NCBI GenBank assembly: GCA_002336895.1
Contig: DDFC01000043.1
Span: 167,364 to 231,363 of the forward strand
Reading direction: 5' to 3'
DNA length: 64,000 nucleotides
Source: Verrucomicrobiaceae bacterium UBA1938
GTDB taxonomy: Bacteria > Verrucomicrobiota > Verrucomicrobiia > Verrucomicrobiales > Verrucomicrobiaceae
The notes under the pieces are model-generated. The model was not told where the DNA came from. It made no database searches and saw only the letters and a program-made list of their open reading frames with translations. Below are positions 50,401 through 58,985 of this stretch, piece by piece. The position numbers and the translations under genes are program-made. Position 1 is the stretch's first letter, and each line of letters starts with the position of its first letter.

Positions 50401-52295
50401 AGGAGCGCAGCAAGCTTTATGGGCGGGAAAATGTCCCTTCCTTGTCAGATGCGCTAATGAAGGAGACATCAGTGCTTGTCCGACGTGGTGCCGCATCCTG
50501 TCTGCAACGGATTTCTTATTTGCCGAATCGAGCCCCCCTCGCCAGTTCTCTGCTATCCCACGGCGAAGACAAGGACGATCCGATGATCCCGCTGCTCATC
50601 TGGTATGGCATCGAGCCCCTTGTCGGGGCCGATCCAAAGGTGGGGCTGGAGCTGGCTGCAGTGTCGAAGCTGCCGAAGGTGACGGAGTTTATTTATCGCC
50701 GTCTGTCGTCGGATGATACGGGGCGGGCGTCGGTGCTCTCCGAACTCACGAAGGAGCCGGATGCGGCGAAGCGCGAGGCGACGCTGGGGATGATCCTGAG
50801 CAGTGCGCGGGGTGCGGGCAAGCTGAGCATGCCAGCGGACTGGGCGGCGACTGCGGCGAAGCTGAAGACGGGCGCTTCGGGGACAGCGGAAAAAATGGTC
50901 AGTGAACTGAGCGCGTTGTTTGGTGATGCGGAGGCGCTGCAAGCTTTCCGCAGCCAGCTCGGGTCTGCTACGCTGGACACGCCTGCACGTGAGAAGGCGC
51001 TGGCGGTGCTGCTGCAGTCTCAGGACACGGCGACGGCGAAGCTCCTGCAACAGATCGTTTCTGACCAGGGCACTCCCGCCTCGCTGCGGCGCAAGGGCAT
51101 TCAGGCGCTGGCCTCGATCAAAGATGCGGGCACGCCGAAGGTGCTCGGGGCGCTGCTGCCGAAGCTTTCTGCCAATGAACTGCCCGATGCGGTCAACACG
51201 CTCGCTTCGACAAGAGAAGGCTCCAAAGAGCTGCTCAAAGCCGTGGAGGCCAAGGCGGTGCCTGCCACGGCGCTCTCGCCCTTCCTGGTGCGCCAGCTCA
51301 CGGCTTTTGATGATCAGGAGATCAACGCGCTGATCAAATCGGCCTGGGGCGATGTGAACGCGCCGAAGGCGGACCTGGGCGAGCGGACGAAGAAGTATCG
51401 GGAGCTGCTGACGACTGCGGCTTTGGCGAAGGGGGATCTGGCGAAGGGCAAGATGCTTTTCACCATGACCTGCGGGCAGTGCCACAAGCTCTTTGGCGAA
51501 GGCCAGAGCGTGGGGCCGGACATCACGGGCAGCAATCGCGCGGACCTGAACTACCTGCTCGAAAACGTGCTCGATCCCAATGCGGTGATTGGCAAGGCCT
51601 ACCAGCTCAACCTCTTCACCATGAAGGACGGTCGTGTGATGAGCGGTGTGATCAAGGAGGAAACGCCAGCCACCGTGCGCATCGCCATGATGGGTGGCGT
51701 GGAGTTTACTCTGCCGCAGCCGGACATCGCGAAGCGGGAGGTGTCGAAGCTGAGCACGATGCCGGAAGGATTGTTCGATGCTCTGAAGCCGGAGCAGGTC
51801 ATTGATCTCGTGAAGTACCTTCAAAGCGGTGCGTCCGGACCGGCCAAAGGCGCGACCACAGTCCCCGGAGCGATTGAGGGCGAAGGGCTGAAGGTGCTGA
51901 ACAAAACCGGCGGCAATGCGAAGCCGCAGGGCATGGGTGGCTTTGGTGCCGAGTGGAGCGGTGCCTCGCAGCTCTGGTGGACCGGTGCCAAACCCGGCCA
52001 GAAACTCGCGCTGGCGCTGCCGGTGAAGGAAAAGGGCAAATACGCTCTCAAAGCTGCACTGACGATGGCCCGCGACTACGGCATCATCGATGTCTCACTC
52101 GATGACAAACCCGTGGCCAGCGGGTGGGACGGTTACAACGGCCCCAAGGTGATCCACAGCGATGAACTCGATTGGGGCACGCATGAGCTGAGCGCTGGGG
52201 AACACCAGCTTACCTTCACAATTGCCGACAAGCATGCGGATGCGGTGCCGGGTTACATGGTGGGTCTGGATTATGTGAGGCTGGAGAGGAAATAA
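47487..52295 (+). CDS. Giant secreted FG-GAP / PVC-type dehydrogenase / HEAT-like / cytochrome c protein
   Basis: 1602 residues from the ATG at 47487, with signal peptide MKRLLLLAFAAATTVHA. Order of parts: FG-GAP/VCBS repeats with calcium motifs of the D-x-N/D-G-D-G type (about 25-400, e.g. GDINGDGKSDVV and GDVNGDGKLDLL); PVC-type membrane-bound dehydrogenase propeller (about 425-880, with FTFDERGRIWVVEGNSYP, WGPDGWLYGCHG, NPWGLDYD and DALYVSDW-like sites); alpha-helical HEAT-like region (about 890-1290); cytochrome c with C-G-Q-C-H at 1329-1333; C-terminal jelly-roll-like domain (about 1450-1602). Such heme proteins are typical of Planctomycetes/Verrucomicrobia and are thought to oxidise sugars or similar substrates in the periplasm. 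A stretch near residues 888-1025 has lower GC. Confidence 0.93.
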   Translation: MKRLLLLAFAAATTVHAATQITWKRQQLHGDFYSEGAAIGDINGDGKSDVVAGPFWWEGPAFEKKHAYYEPKIFSINGYSDNFFAYVQDFNADQKNDILILGFPGKEARLYLNPGVNDDKPWPMHIVADVVDNESPVFTDITGDGKPEIVCSTGGKFGWFAPNWEKPTEKWPFVAVSDDMKVAKFTHGLGVGDVNGDGKLDLLEARRWWENKPGSATWEQHNFAAGVGGGAQMFAYDFDGNGTQDVFTSLAAHRYGVAVFLQNKPAPDQPNWQRIMLASEQPQDNDYGIVFSQPHAAYLADMDGDGVKDIVTGKRYWAHNGHDPDERGHRVIYWYQTKRDGKGGVDFVPHLVDAESGVGVDVQVGDVNGDKLPDIVVGNKAGVFIITQERKENTADVTPKKMYGPALMAQKDYAKGQSPQDALKALQLPGGFKAELIAAEPDLVQPIAFTFDERGRIWVVEGNSYPKPREVGAGQDRIKILEDKDGDGVFETKKIFCEGLNLVSGIELGFGGVWVGAAPYLMFIPDADKDDRADPIPDTTRVTSGQRGPSKKPITTAQIDHLLQPQVPGLNFTAYALLDGWGSQDTHETLNSFIWGPDGWLYGCHGVFTHSRVGKPGTPDDQRKPINAGIWRYHPVRHEFEIFAEGTSNPWGLDYDQYGEFFVTACVIPHLYHIVPGGRYQRQAGQHFNPYTYDDIKTIADHAHYAGSARPDVTFDKTTGAGIMNDDTNALGGGHAHCGLAIYQSSLFPPTYRNQLIFGNLHGHRLVTNYTDPHASSYIGKHGSDFMRANDMHFIPVTQKVGPDGALYVSDWSDQQICHRGSNAVENWDRSNGRIYRISYDGWKPWKGDLAKESDEALAKLAVQTGNEWESRMARRVLMEQRKKNNAIEPVSKLAMDLLKDAKKPVASLRGLWLLAAGYVPSQPPIQFRTLDLYFHSDERVRMWAWRLLSNEEWMFNGTLGYLIENGRNAPKERSKLYGRENVPSLSDALMKETSVLVRRGAASCLQRISYLPNRAPLASSLLSHGEDKDDPMIPLLIWYGIEPLVGADPKVGLELAAVSKLPKVTEFIYRRLSSDDTGRASVLSELTKEPDAAKREATLGMILSSARGAGKLSMPADWAATAAKLKTGASGTAEKMVSELSALFGDAEALQAFRSQLGSATLDTPAREKALAVLLQSQDTATAKLLQQIVSDQGTPASLRRKGIQALASIKDAGTPKVLGALLPKLSANELPDAVNTLASTREGSKELLKAVEAKAVPATALSPFLVRQLTAFDDQEINALIKSAWGDVNAPKADLGERTKKYRELLTTAALAKGDLAKGKMLFTMTCGQCHKLFGEGQSVGPDITGSNRADLNYLLENVLDPNAVIGKAYQLNLFTMKDGRVMSGVIKEETPATVRIAMMGGVEFTLPQPDIAKREVSKLSTMPEGLFDALKPEQVIDLVKYLQSGASGPAKGATTVPGAIEGEGLKVLNKTGGNAKPQGMGGFGAEWSGASQLWWTGAKPGQKLALALPVKEKGKYALKAALTMARDYGIIDVSLDDKPVASGWDGYNGPKVIHSDELDWGTHELSAGEHQLTFTIADKHADAVPGYMVGLDYVRLERK

Positions 52296-52339
52296 CCCTG
52301 AGTATTCTGAATGCCTGAATCGTAAATTTCAGCTTATCA

Positions 52340-52349
52340 GGGGGGGGGG
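52340..52349. repeat. Homopolymer of ten G
   Basis: A G10 tract lies three bases before the minus-strand FnIII gene's stop. Prone to slippage or sequencing error; outside the coding frame as annotated. Confidence 0.85.
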
Positions 52350-52352
52350 CGA

Positions 52353-55300
52353 TTATGGGCTCTCAACAATTTTGACCCGTGCGAAGCGGGCGGGCACATC
52401 ATTCAAACTGACGCTATCTTCCCAGGTGACTCGTTCAAAATTGGCGTCGATTGCATTGACCTGAACCTGGGACCCTGCTGGTGCAAAGCTGCTCAAGTCA
52501 CTGCAGAATTCAACTTGGTAGGACACGCCCGGAGTGCTGGACGCTGTGCGCCGGACGAACTCGACTCGCAGGCGCTGGGTGGCTGGATTCACTGTCGTCG
52601 TTGGCAGACCACGGTTTCCGGTCCCTGGCTGCACATGTGTGATGCCGTCTGAAGACTGCATGTTGAAAGCGTATTTGGCGAGATTGGGAATGCCATCCAC
52701 GCCTGCTGCGGTGCTCGCCGCACTGCCAGTAGTAGCTGTCGTGCCATAATTCTGCAGCCTCCATTCGGCAAGACGGCTGAGTGTTGTGGCCAGCGATGTC
52801 GAGCTTGGCGCTGACACCCCTCCAGCATTTGCCGCACGAATTCGGTATTGATACCAGGTGTTTGGAGCCAGCCCGGAATCCGTAAAAAAGGTCTGGCTGA
52901 CACTGGTCGTGGCGATCTGTGTCCAGCTGCTGCCGTTCATCGTGCGCTCGACGACATAAGAAGATGCCCCTGTGACTCCTGACCAGAAAACGGCAATGTC
53001 ACTGGAGGAGTTTGGACTGGTGAGGATGAAAGGAGGAGTAGCTGGTGCAGGCGGCTGGCCAGAGTAGATGAAGAGATCCTCCAGAGCCCAGGTGTCGTTG
53101 GTGCCGCCGCTGTTCGAGAGCTGTCGCCACCGGAATCGTGTTGCCGAGGACACAGCAGCTTGCGGCACCTGGATGAAAAGCGGTGTCCATGAGGAATAGT
53201 TGGGATAGACGGTGTTTATGGACTGGAAAGTTGTCCACGTCGTGCCATCCAGGCTGTATTCCATCACCAGGGTTTCACCCGTCTCCGAATTGTTCCAGTA
53301 GGTCAGTCCGTCCACGGTTTGATTGCCGGCACGGAGCTTGAACTCAAGATAACCGGTCTGGATGATGTTAAGCGGCACTGTGGCGGCTGCGCGTGTTCCG
53401 GTGCTGCCAAACCACAAGGCATTGCTGCCAAGGAAACCTGCCCCGCCATTGGTGGGTGCGCCACTGGTGACCGATGCCCATACCGTGGAGTCGAGCCCCG
53501 GATCAAAATCATCTTGAGCGATGCAGGCGAGGTCCACCGGGGTTCCTTTGACTTCGGCTGACGCCGTTGAGAGGCCAACTGCATTCACGGACGTGACTCG
53601 GTACGAGTATTGAATACCTGTCGTGACCGTCGTGTCATTGAAGACAGTCACATCAGCGGTCACGGTTCCCACCTGCTGCCATGAGAGCGGATCGTCAGTG
53701 CGCCTTTCGATGATGTAGCCGGTTTCATTGAGAACATTTCCCCAGCTGATCTGCAGCTGGTTGGCGGACACCACGCGCGCCATTGAGATAGAAGGAGTTG
53801 AGGGAGGGGTGGGAGCAGGCGTCGTATTGCTGATGGTATAATATGAGGAGGTTCCGGCAGAGTTGACCGCCTTGATCCGGTAGTAGTACAGTGTGTTGGC
53901 AGCTACGGATGTGTCATTGAAGCTTATTGTGTTGGCCGCGAGCGTGGCCAGCACAGCCCATGTTCCCGAGCTTGTGGGGGATCTTTCCAAAACATAAGTG
54001 TCTTCAAAGGAGACATCCGTCCAGGCAAGACCGACCTGATAGTAGTAGTTAGAGGCCACATAGAAGATCGAAGGGGTTGCGGGTGGTGCCAGCAGGGTCG
54101 TGGCGGTGACAATTTCGCTGTAGCCGGAGTCACCAATAGCGTTGGTGGATCGAATGCGGAAATAATACGTCGTGCTTTGTGTGAGCCCGGTGTTCTGATA
54201 CGTGGTCGCATCTGTTGCCGGGGTGGCAATTTGAGTCCAGGGTCCTGTTGCACTGCTGCCGCGTTCGAGTTTGTAGCCTGTTTCGGAATCGATGTTCGGC
54301 CAGCTGACAGTGATGGCGGAGGATGAATTGGCGGTGGCGACTAATGGCGATGGAATTGGCGGCGCGGTGACAGAGACAGCCAGTTCATCGGATGTCGTAG
54401 AGCTAAGGCCCCCGTTGACGGCCGTGACGCGGTAAAAGTAGGTATTGCCCTGAGATACGCCCAAATCGGTGAAAGTGGTGGCACTGACGGTTGTGCTGCC
54501 CACCTGCGCCCAGCTCCCACCGAGGCCTGTTTTGCGCTCCACGGCATAGCTGGTTTCTCCTGAGATATCTGTCCATTTAAAGGCGATTTGGGTGGAGCTT
54601 ACGGCAGTCGTAGCCAGGCCAGCGGGCTTGGCCAACGAAGGAGGGGCGACAATTTCAAAGCTGGAATCCAGGAGGTAAAATGAAGGTGAGCCATCTGCCG
54701 CAATCGAAATGCCAACGTGCTGGCTTGTTCCGTTGGTCATCAGCCTGTGGGCGGTGCCGGGGTATTGTTTGACCAGACCAGCGGCATAAGTGGAGCCCGT
54801 CCACTGTTGATACTGAGTGACATTGGTGATCGTGCGGATGGTGCGCAGTTCGCCACCGAGCCATGAAGCATCCGTGATGGTATTCGGCAAAACACTGGTT
54901 TGTCGCACAAGGGTTAGCGCATCATAAAGCTTGCCTGTACCGGTGATGACAAGGCTGCCCGAAGGAGCAACGCGGATGGGGTGCACAAAGGCGTCCTCTC
55001 CATGGTAAGGAGAGTCTATTTTATTGCGGATTCCACCTGTGACCTCACCGGGGTAGGCTGTGCCGTTGGCGTTGATTTCCTCCCACAGAACATCGTTGGG
55101 CGAAGTGTCGTCCCTGAAGAAATACATCTTCTGGTTTGCCTCGCTCCAAATGTATTCGGTGGAGTAGTAGTTCCAGTCAACGGAATCCACCAGCGTGCCA
55201 TTCTGGCTGATGGTGTAGTGGGTGTTCCATGCGCCGGAGGCATCCACAGCGAACAAATAATTGCCGGCCACCGAAAGCCCGAGAGGGGCGCTCGGAAGCA

Positions 55301-56504
55301 CGTAGAACGGGGATTCTGTCAGAGCTGGGTCGTTGAGATCTATTTTGTTCACGAGCCCCGAAGGGTAAGCCACATACACCCTGTGCAGCGCGGGTGAGTA
55401 TGCAGCGTAGCTGGGTATGCCGACCAATGGAATGGTGGTCAGGTACTGCTGGGTTGCGGGGCTCCAGCGGAAGATGCTTTGTGTGTTTTTGTGAAAAAGG
55501 CAGATGATGCCGTTCACATCTTGAAACACAAAGTCTGGAGTAAAAGCCAGACCTGCCGGGCTCACAGGCTGTCCTGGCGTGGGAGCCTTCAGATCTGATA
55601 AAGGTTCTGCGCGCGCTTTGATGCCAGTGGCTTCAGTCGCGTCCAAAGTGAACGTGAGAACATCGTTTGAGGCGACAAAAATGCGAAAAGGAGTGTAGGC
55701 CAACGACTTTGTTCCCGCTGGCAGCAGGCTGGATGAAAACGAGGACAGCTGGTTGTTTCGCAAAACGATGGGGATGTCCGTTCCATAGAAGCTCAGGTCT
55801 GTGATCGTGCCGCCAAAACTTCCGGCATACGTCAGGTCGCCTGTGCTGTAAACCGTGCCCGAATCATCCACCACTTTGGCATCGTTGGGGAATACCCACG
55901 TCTTGGCAGCTGTTGGATAATCTCCATGATAGGGACTTTCGCCCCCGGTTGTAAAGGTGCCTGCATCTGTATAGCTCACAAATGAGATGTCCGAAGGGCT
56001 GATGCCCTGAGTCCGTCCAAAAATCTTGTTTGCTGACACCGCAATCGATGAACCATAAACACTGTCGATATAGTTCTCGAAAGTCGCTATTTGAGCATTG
56101 GTTGTCTTGTTCAGGCTGACAAACCTTGCGTAGAGGCTCGAGGAGTAATTGATGAAGAGCAAATTTCCATCTGAATGGATGGACTGAACGGGCTGTGCTG
56201 TGTTCAGCAACTGTGTTTCAGCTGCTCCTGCGGAATTGTAGCGGTAAACACTGGCTCCATAACTCACGTAGATTCCGTCTGAATCCACATGAAAAGCGGT
56301 GGCAGTTCCACGTGCCACGGGCAGCACAATATCTGCCAGCCACTGGCGGGCGGTCATGTCATAGCGCACGATTCTCGCCGGTGAGTCGTGTAAAAACCAA
56401 GCCGTGCTGGTCTGCTGGATTGCTCCCACCACCGCCGCCCGGCCAGGCTGTGAAATAAGAAGGGTGACAAGAATGACGAATCGATAAAGACGAGTTCGTA
56501 ACAT
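52353..56504 (-). CDS. Large secreted protein with fibronectin type III repeats
   Basis: 1383 residues. Signal peptide MLRTRLYRFVILVTLLISQPGRA. Residues about 25-630 form a beta-rich region of propeller type (repeats such as DSDGIYVSYGASVYRY and GNLLFINYSSSLYARF). Several FnIII modules follow from about residue 640 to 1000 and again near 1160. Each has P-x-x-L-x-A/T-x-x-x-S-S-x-x-I-x-x-x-W, Y-x-x-x-R/E-R and L-x-x-x-T-x-Y-Y-F/Y-R-I/V-x-A-x-N. An MAM- or jelly-roll-like insert lies at about 1005-1150. The C-terminal 130 residues (RLAEWRLQNYG...NLAKYAF) form a domain common at the ends of secreted Verrucomicrobia proteins. Surface or extracellular; ligand unknown. Confidence 0.88.
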   Translation of the reverse strand: MLRTRLYRFVILVTLLISQPGRAAVVGAIQQTSTAWFLHDSPARIVRYDMTARQWLADIVLPVARGTATAFHVDSDGIYVSYGASVYRYNSAGAAETQLLNTAQPVQSIHSDGNLLFINYSSSLYARFVSLNKTTNAQIATFENYIDSVYGSSIAVSANKIFGRTQGISPSDISFVSYTDAGTFTTGGESPYHGDYPTAAKTWVFPNDAKVVDDSGTVYSTGDLTYAGSFGGTITDLSFYGTDIPIVLRNNQLSSFSSSLLPAGTKSLAYTPFRIFVASNDVLTFTLDATEATGIKARAEPLSDLKAPTPGQPVSPAGLAFTPDFVFQDVNGIICLFHKNTQSIFRWSPATQQYLTTIPLVGIPSYAAYSPALHRVYVAYPSGLVNKIDLNDPALTESPFYVLPSAPLGLSVAGNYLFAVDASGAWNTHYTISQNGTLVDSVDWNYYSTEYIWSEANQKMYFFRDDTSPNDVLWEEINANGTAYPGEVTGGIRNKIDSPYHGEDAFVHPIRVAPSGSLVITGTGKLYDALTLVRQTSVLPNTITDASWLGGELRTIRTITNVTQYQQWTGSTYAAGLVKQYPGTAHRLMTNGTSQHVGISIAADGSPSFYLLDSSFEIVAPPSLAKPAGLATTAVSSTQIAFKWTDISGETSYAVERKTGLGGSWAQVGSTTVSATTFTDLGVSQGNTYFYRVTAVNGGLSSTTSDELAVSVTAPPIPSPLVATANSSSAITVSWPNIDSETGYKLERGSSATGPWTQIATPATDATTYQNTGLTQSTTYYFRIRSTNAIGDSGYSEIVTATTLLAPPATPSIFYVASNYYYQVGLAWTDVSFEDTYVLERSPTSSGTWAVLATLAANTISFNDTSVAANTLYYYRIKAVNSAGTSSYYTISNTTPAPTPPSTPSISMARVVSANQLQISWGNVLNETGYIIERRTDDPLSWQQVGTVTADVTVFNDTTVTTGIQYSYRVTSVNAVGLSTASAEVKGTPVDLACIAQDDFDPGLDSTVWASVTSGAPTNGGAGFLGSNALWFGSTGTRAAATVPLNIIQTGYLEFKLRAGNQTVDGLTYWNNSETGETLVMEYSLDGTTWTTFQSINTVYPNYSSWTPLFIQVPQAAVSSATRFRWRQLSNSGGTNDTWALEDLFIYSGQPPAPATPPFILTSPNSSSDIAVFWSGVTGASSYVVERTMNGSSWTQIATTSVSQTFFTDSGLAPNTWYQYRIRAANAGGVSAPSSTSLATTLSRLAEWRLQNYGTTATTGSAASTAAGVDGIPNLAKYAFNMQSSDGITHVQPGTGNRGLPTTTVNPATQRLRVEFVRRTASSTPGVSYQVEFCSDLSSFAPAGSQVQVNAIDANFERVTWEDSVSLNDVPARFARVKIVESP

Positions 56505-56757
56505 GGCTACTGAGATTATGTTTAGGGCCTAAGCAAAAGAGGATAAAAACTTATTGTTGATTTTTTTACTAAAAAATTCCCAATTGTCATTCTCTTTTGT
56601 TAAGATCCTGCTCTGAATTTTTATAGAAACCGAAATAAAGCCTGCAAGTAATCTTCCCACTCGGAGATCTCTTAGGCAGTGGCCGAATTTCTTATGGCGC
56701 GTCGGAGGGGGCAGTGATTGTTCGACTTCAGCAGCGCAGCGGTTAAGGTTCCGCTCC
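56505..56757. other. Divergent promoter region, AT-rich on its left
   Basis: About 250 bases between the FnIII gene (minus) and the small membrane genes (plus). The left part has several A/T runs, in contrast to the GC-rich right part. No gene supported; promoters of both units should lie here but no clean -35/-10 pair was found. Confidence 0.4.
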
Positions 56758-57138
56758 ATGGACGCGGTCGGAGACATTTTGTCGGCATTGGCGGAGCTGG
56801 CGATCTGGCTCCTCGAGCTGTTGTTTTATGTGATCGAGAACCTAGTTTGCGGAGTGGTCTGGCTGTTCAAAAACTCCAGGCATTACCCCGGCATGCCGCG
56901 GTGGAGAAAAGTGCCCGAGCGGACTCGGTTCTTCATACGTTCGTGCATGCACAGCACGCTCGCTCTGGGTCTGCTGTTCTTGGTGATCTATGTGGGGTTC
57001 ATGAGAAAGCCTGCGAAGGCATCGGGACCGCAGACATCATCGCCTTCCCCGCCGACGAAGATCGAACAAGCCCGCAAAGTGCTTGATAAAGCGAAACAGA
57101 TCAAAGAGACACTCCTGCCGCCCCAACCTCAGCCATGA
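56758..57138 (+). CDS. Small membrane protein, unknown
   Basis: 126 residues. Hydrophobic first segment (about 5-40, LAELAIWLLELLFYVIENLVCGVVWLF) and a second one (about 70-88, STLALGLLFLVIYVGFM), then a proline-rich, basic soluble tail. No family recognised. Its end overlaps the next gene by four bases, so the two form a coupled pair of membrane proteins. Confidence 0.65.
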   Translation: MDAVGDILSALAELAIWLLELLFYVIENLVCGVVWLFKNSRHYPGMPRWRKVPERTRFFIRSCMHSTLALGLLFLVIYVGFMRKPAKASGPQTSSPSPPTKIEQARKVLDKAKQIKETLLPPQPQP

Positions 57139-57389
57139 AGGATCTCCAATCCACCCGTGCGATGTGGCTCAAGGGCTGGTTGTTTCTTTTCATCGGCCTC
57201 ATGTCAGCCGCCATCCTCTTGATTGAAAACTGGAGCTGGCGCACGGCGCTGCTGCTGGCGCTGTGCGTGTGGGGATTCTGCCGGGCGTATTACTTTGCGT
57301 TCTACGTGATCGAACGCTGGGTGGACCCCGGGTACAAGTTCAGCGGACTGGGGCACTTCCTCTGCTACTGGTGGCACAGGCGGAAGTGA
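57135..57389 (+). CDS. Small membrane protein, partner of the preceding one
   Basis: 84 residues, two to three hydrophobic segments (about 13-32, 34-60), aromatic-rich C-terminus FSGLGHFLCYWWHRRK. Start overlaps the preceding gene's stop by four bases. Function unknown. Convergent with the PLP enzyme gene seven bases downstream. Confidence 0.65.
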   Translation: MKDLQSTRAMWLKGWLFLFIGLMSAAILLIENWSWRTALLLALCVWGFCRAYYFAFYVIERWVDPGYKFSGLGHFLCYWWHRRK

Positions 57390-57396
57390 CGCGGAA

Positions 57397-58878
57397 TCAC
57401 ACCAGGGCCAGCGCCGCATCAAAGCGTGCGATCAGTTCTGCGGTGTCCTCCAGGCCGGCGGACACACGGATGAGCCAGCGGCTTACGCCGCAGGTGGCCA
57501 CCCAGTCGAGCTCCTCGTAGTGGGCCAGCAGGGTGTAGGGGCATGCCAGCGTGAAGTTCGTCCCCAGGCTCGGGCCTTTGCAGACGCGCAGGGCGTCGTA
57601 AAAGGGCGCGCTGGTCTGCGCGGGGTTTTTCAGCGTGAAGGAGAAGAGGCAGCCGTAGCCGCCATTCTCGCGGCGGATGTGCTCGTAGCCGCGTCCTCCT
57701 TCGCTGCTCGCGTGCCAGACGCGGTCCACCTTCGGGTGCGTGCGCAGATGTTCGGCCAGCGCCTGGGCATTGTGGCTCATCTTGGCGGCGCGATCGGTGA
57801 AGTCGCGGCTGTTCAGCTCCAGCGCCACGGCATCGCCGCGCCAGAGCTCGTGATCGGCGTGCGCGGTGAGGAAGGCTGAGAAGGCGGCATGATGCGGTGA
57901 GTTGCGGTTCAGGACGATGCTGCCGGCGAGCACATCGCCGACACCGGAGAAGCTTTTGGTCAGGCTCGTGGTCACCACATCGGCCACACGGTGCGCATTC
58001 GCATGCGCCACGGTCGAGATGGTGTCATCGACGATGATCGGCACACCCGGCTGCGCGGCCGCGCGGATGGAGAGCAGGCGCTCGAAGTCCACGCAGCGCA
58101 GCAGCGGATTGCTCGGCGCTTCGCAGAAGATGCCGGCCACCGCTTCTTTTTGCAGCAGGGCGCTGAGGTCAGTGTACTCGCTGTCTTTCACCAGGGGCAG
58201 AAAGTGCGCGCCGCTGCCGAAGAATTGCTGCAGCTTCAGCACGTCCACGTAGGGGAAGTCCAGCTGTAGCGTCTTGCGGCCGGGAAACAGATGCGTGAGC
58301 ATGCGGTGCACGGCGAAGTTTGCCGCCATGCCGGAGGGGAAGAGGAACACATCCTCAGGCTGCTGTCCGGCCAGTTTGGCAATGCGTTCGCGGATGGTGC
58401 GGTTGGCGGCTTTGCCTTCCTCGGTGGTGGCTTCGCTTTTGTGTTCACCCAAGGCATCGCAGGCCTGGCGGGTGCTCACGCACTCACCGCAGAAGCGCCA
58501 GAATTTGCGCGCCTGCACGTAGCTGTCTGCTGGAAAGATAGCTACGCCGAGGTTGTGCGACGTCCATTCCACCGCGCGGCCGGTGCCGATGAACTTGATG
58601 CAGCGTTCCGCATGCACCACGCGAGGGAAGACGAGGCAGCGCTCGCCAGCAGCGGCGAATTCCTTTTCCGCTGCGGCAAACAAGCGCGTGATGGCTGGCG
58701 GGCAGCAGAAGCGCGGGTAGCCGGACTTGAACTTCGACACGATTTCCTGATCTCCCTCCTCATAGCCGATCACATGCTTCCACAGCGGCAGGCACACGGA
58801 CACGCCAAGCTCGTGGTCGGGGATCGCCTTGCCGAGGTCTTCGGCATTGCAGAGAGGATGGGTAAACAGGTCGGTCAT
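57397..58878 (-). CDS. Cystathionine gamma-synthase-like PLP enzyme, long form
   Basis: 493 residues from the ATG at 58878. Sequence upstream of MTDLF has no similarity. The first 140 residues are an extension beyond the usual 380-400. The PLP core is clear: LFPSGMAANFAVHRML, CEAPSNPLLRCVDF, VDDTISTVAHANAHRVADVVTTSLTKSFSGVGD with the Schiff-base lysine near residue 308. The long form resembles fungal STR2-type cystathionine gamma-synthases, which join O-acylhomoserine and cysteine. Whether it acts in transsulfuration or direct sulfhydrylation is not clear. Followed on the upstream side by a second, shorter family member. Confidence 0.85.
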   Translation of the reverse strand: MTDLFTHPLCNAEDLGKAIPDHELGVSVCLPLWKHVIGYEEGDQEIVSKFKSGYPRFCCPPAITRLFAAAEKEFAAAGERCLVFPRVVHAERCIKFIGTGRAVEWTSHNLGVAIFPADSYVQARKFWRFCGECVSTRQACDALGEHKSEATTEEGKAANRTIRERIAKLAGQQPEDVFLFPSGMAANFAVHRMLTHLFPGRKTLQLDFPYVDVLKLQQFFGSGAHFLPLVKDSEYTDLSALLQKEAVAGIFCEAPSNPLLRCVDFERLLSIRAAAQPGVPIIVDDTISTVAHANAHRVADVVTTSLTKSFSGVGDVLAGSIVLNRNSPHHAAFSAFLTAHADHELWRGDAVALELNSRDFTDRAAKMSHNAQALAEHLRTHPKVDRVWHASSEGGRGYEHIRRENGGYGCLFSFTLKNPAQTSAPFYDALRVCKGPSLGTNFTLACPYTLLAHYEELDWVATCGVSRWLIRVSAGLEDTAELIARFDAALALV

Positions 58879-58985
58879 TGGGGGAAGGGCACTTTTCTTC
58901 ACGCCGGGGCGTGAAGCAACGGGAATACGGGATTGCGTGAGATGCAGCCGCTGCATTCTCCCTTCTCAAACAAGAATGAGGCAGA

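Noticed and set aside
50553..51824. 423-codon minus-strand open frame
   Set aside because: Opposite the C-terminal part of the cytochrome gene, arginine-rich shadow.
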